Part shown: piece after piece, positions 61,678-64,000 of the stretch
How the letters are laid out: every line of letters starts with the position of its first letter
How positions within the stretch are numbered: position 1 is the stretch's first letter
From: Candidatus Bathyarchaeota archaeon
Lineage (GTDB): Archaea; Thermoproteota; CALKCG01; B24; DRYS01
NCBI GenBank assembly: GCA_025058595.1
Contig: JANXEK010000006.1
Coordinates: 1-64,000 of the forward strand
Reading direction: 5' to 3'
Length of the DNA stretch: 64,000 bases
The notes under the pieces: generated by a model
The model's input: the letters and a program-made list of their open reading frames with translations, nothing else
Databases searched by the model: none
Told to the model about the DNA's origin: nothing
Program-made: the position numbers and the translations under genes

Positions 61678-64000
61678 CTACCCCTCCTTAGCAAGCCTTC
61701 TAAGCTTCTCGGTATACTCTGCCTTCAACTTCCTATATATTTTCTCTTCTATCTCTCCGTTCGCGTAAAGCTTCTCAAGCTTGTTAAGCATACTCTTCAA
61801 TTTAGAGTATTCTACCGAAACTTCTCTAGTTCTATGTCTCCATATAAATCCTAAAACGATCCATACACCCATGAATACACTTATATACCCGTATACGTTT
61901 GATATAAATCCGCATCTAGCGGAGAGGCTCATCGTATCTATAAGCTCTATCCTATCCTTATACTCGTAGAGTCCGCTTAATACATGCACTTCATACATAC
62001 GGTTTAACGGAAGCTTGATGTTTACAGCCTTGGCATCTTCCTGCTCGAACCTCAACGTGAATACCTTTTCCTCGAACCTATATAACGGCGTCGTCACTAT
62101 CCTTATATGAGTAACCTCCACTATACTATCTCTTAACGGATTTAACCATACATCTAAGGGTATAACGGTTAGGGATGCTACTTTCGCTACCGTTTTAACC
62201 TCTCCGGTACTTTGTGTTATCTCTAAAGAATCTTGCGAATATACGAGTTCACCGAGGTACTCCACTCTTACTGAATATACTCCAGAGGGTATATAGTAAA
62301 AGGTTGTACATCCATAGGTATCAGTATATCCAATACGCATTACACCCTTCTCAGATTCTATAATGTATACCGTTGCATTATATAATGGATCGTTATCTAG
62401 ATCTAATACCCTAACCTTTACATTGAGAGTTACTAAAGATAATCTGAAAATTTCCCCAGATCTCTGTACATCTATACATTGTTTGAGGAGCATCTCCCCT
62501 AATCCTCCTACGACGTACACTGTATACGTACCGTTAAATACGTTTCCTATTCTTGCCCGTCCATCCACTCCGGTTGTGTTAGCATACGTTATCTGTTGAT
62601 TATCGTGAGATACTAATACTACCAGTAGGTTAGGTAAGGGTTTACCTACTGGGTCGGCTACTTCAATCTCTAAATCGTATGCCCATGTATATATCGGTAC
62701 TATCCTGCTGCTCTCTATCAACCCCTCCCAATAGCCTATAAGCTTAGAGTATGTTAGAGCCTTAACGCTATAAAATCCTGGGTTTAGCTTAATCTTACCA
62801 TATCCAGTTTCATTTAATGTTAAGGCGTATACCTCTCTCTTATACTCCCTGGATTCGATAGTTAGAGATACAGGGTATCGGGTAGGTATAGTAGATTTTC
62901 CGTCGTAGTCAACCGCTCTGAATGTAACATCTACGAAGGGTAGTAGATATGGCAGCCTTATGGTTATCGGGAAGTATGCATAGCTACTACCTATAGATGA
63001 ATTTACATAGACCATCAGTAGATAGTTTCCTTCCCTAGTGAACTTTAAACGCCATGCTAAATTGTAGGATGATCCGTATGCAAGATTATATAGGGTCCTC
63101 GTAGTCCCCTCTAAACTCTCCATATACACCGTATGAGATTCTAGGGAGATCGTTACATTATGTAAATTCGACAAGGGTAGTAATCCTACCTCGAATCTAA
63201 ATTCCTCATCCACCTCCACTAACACCGGTGATTTAATCGATATTAGGATCGGCGGATTCTCTACGCTCACTACAGGGTTGTACTTCATACGCATTAAATA
63301 CGTCGTGAGATCTGTTCTGGTGATATATGTATCAGATACTTGAAGTCTGCAAATATACTTATCGAGCAGAGGAGTAGATATAGGTGTCCTCTGAAATGCT
63401 ATCAGATCGTAGCTAGGTATATCCGATTTAACGATTATACGTGAAATAAAAGTGCTAGGTTTTAAGTAGATTATAAGTCCCCCTCTAAGTTTTTGCGATG
63501 ACAGATATACCAAATCTGATGGAGGGATAGATATACCTAAGCCTGCTCTCGCTATATTTAATTCCTCTGTCGTGTTATATACATAACATTTTTGGAATAA
63601 ATTTTTCGGTAGGAGGATATGGATAGGCATCATCGTACCTGCTTCCATACACTTCACATAAACTTCCGAATCTATGTGTGGAGTATATGCATAGAACCTT
63701 ATCGATACATTCAACTCTAGTCTACCATATACAGTCTTATACCTAACTTCTACCATAAGCGGCCCCTCGATCAGCTCCCAATCATATACTTTCCTCAGAT
63801 TTATCGAATCTATAGTCGATCCATTAGCAAGTACAAACCTCAGATTAGGAAATCCCCACGAAGGATCTATTAGGTCAATCCCTTCGGTACTGCTAATCAG
63901 CCTATATATACCTATGGTCGAATTCGCATCGATATATGCCTTATAGAAGCTATTCTCTACAATTATATATGTCTTATTATTAATAATTTTCGTTGTCTTA
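61678..64000 (-). CDS. Large membrane-anchored surface protein, 5' part outside window
   Basis: The reading frame stays open from the first in-frame ATG (63756) to the window edge, so the start lies beyond base 64000; at least 774 residues are encoded. The visible part has repeated beta-sandwich domains. At least three resemble carboxypeptidase-regulatory or Ig-like folds (for example DPVGKPLPNLLVVLVS and DLDNDPLYNATVYIIES). Near the C-terminus is a single membrane helix (YISVFMGVWIVLGFIWR), then a short basic cytoplasmic tail with a SHOCT-like ANGEIEEKIYRKLKAEYTEK. It is co-transcribed with the FtsX-like permease, 3 bp apart, suggesting a surface complex. Confidence 0.8.
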   Translation of the reverse strand, partial: KTTKIINNKTYIIVENSFYKAYIDANSTIGIYRLISSTEGIDLIDPSWGFPNLRFVLANGSTIDSINLRKVYDWELIEGPLMVEVRYKTVYGRLELNVSIRFYAYTPHIDSEVYVKCMEAGTMMPIHILLPKNLFQKCYVYNTTEELNIARAGLGISIPPSDLVYLSSQKLRGGLIIYLKPSTFISRIIVKSDIPSYDLIAFQRTPISTPLLDKYICRLQVSDTYITRTDLTTYLMRMKYNPVVSVENPPILISIKSPVLVEVDEEFRFEVGLLPLSNLHNVTISLESHTVYMESLEGTTRTLYNLAYGSSYNLAWRLKFTREGNYLLMVYVNSSIGSSYAYFPITIRLPYLLPFVDVTFRAVDYDGKSTIPTRYPVSLTIESREYKREVYALTLNETGYGKIKLNPGFYSVKALTYSKLIGYWEGLIESSRIVPIYTWAYDLEIEVADPVGKPLPNLLVVLVSHDNQQITYANTTGVDGRARIGNVFNGTYTVYVVGGLGEMLLKQCIDVQRSGEIFRLSLVTLNVKVRVLDLDNDPLYNATVYIIESEKGVMRIGYTDTYGCTTFYYIPSGVYSVRVEYLGELVYSQDSLEITQSTGEVKTVAKVASLTVIPLDVWLNPLRDSIVEVTHIRIVTTPLYRFEEKVFTLRFEQEDAKAVNIKLPLNRMYEVHVLSGLYEYKDRIELIDTMSLSARCGFISNVYGYISVFMGVWIVLGFIWRHRTREVSVEYSKLKSMLNKLEKLYANGEIEEKIYRKLKAEYTEKLRRLAKEG

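Noticed and set aside
1-64000. CRISPR array or intact insertion sequence
   Set aside because: No regularly spaced repeats, cas genes, or complete transposase with inverted ends were seen.

Overview
The window reads as the chromosome of a thermophilic archaeon, probably in or near the Thermoproteota (TACK group). Direct signs are an ATP-dependent DNA ligase, archaeal DnaG, an LSm protein, a RIO2-type kinase, archaeal-type S-adenosylmethionine synthetase, diphthine synthase, Taw1, CTP-type riboflavin kinase, a TFS-like transcription factor and a tRNA without encoded CCA. An F420-dependent methylene-H4MPT dehydrogenase (mtd) and a hypCBAD cluster point to tetrahydromethanopterin-linked C1 metabolism and NiFe hydrogenase maturation. 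The lineage cannot be fixed further from this sequence alone.

Layout. 1-4.5 kb (minus strand): two purF paralogues, purD and the start of glyA, a purine/glycine operon. 4.7-14.9 kb: pyruvate-kinase-C-like protein, radical SAM protein, DNA ligase, a UroD-like/DUF2139 pair, a tandem PhoU-TrkA_C regulator divergent from an MgtE-type transporter, and dnaG. 15.2-20.8 kb (plus): a candidate hairpin RNA, then tyrS, Toprim, ATP-cone, HD, dphB, DUF357, ribL, ribK and endonuclease V. 20.9-25.7 kb: a complete BMP-type nucleoside ABC importer. 25.7-33 kb: translin-like protein, taw1, rtcA, cyclophilin-like protein, ilvD, ilvE and a divergent GlyA paralogue. 33.2-38.2 kb: Hef-like helicase, RIO2 kinase, metK, LSm and mtd.

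38.3-40.97 kb is a decayed accessory island ending at tRNA-Val(GAC). It holds a frameshifted toxin-like gene, an orphan ORF, a broken AGOG-type 8-oxoguanine glycosylase and a tyrosine recombinase in two opposed pieces. 41-51 kb holds prs, an E1-like enzyme, an HExxH protein, a structured intergenic segment, MTA phosphorylase, DUF373, a coiled-coil protein, a TFS-like factor with an altered acidic tip, and a MoxR/VWA/membrane-protein trio. 51.2-56.8 kb holds hom-thrC-thrB and hypC-hypB-hypA-hypD. The right end has a wHTH regulator, an HpcH aldolase, a giant FtsX-like permease and the 3' part of a large membrane-anchored surface protein that runs off the window.

The strongest unexpected signal is in metK (S-adenosylmethionine synthetase). 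The long ORF lacks the invariant N-terminal GHPD segment. The missing 27 codons lie just upstream, separated by 37 nt with an in-frame stop. That 37-nt segment contains a 13-bp hairpin, flanked by a 4-bp helix and two 3-nt bulges, as in an archaeal bulge-helix-bulge intron. Cutting after the second nucleotide of each bulge restores a normal 405-residue enzyme. Next in interest are the purF pair with one glutaminase-dead partner, the GlyA paralogue lacking its catalytic Glu, the split and inverted recombinase next to the tRNA, and two candidate structured RNAs.
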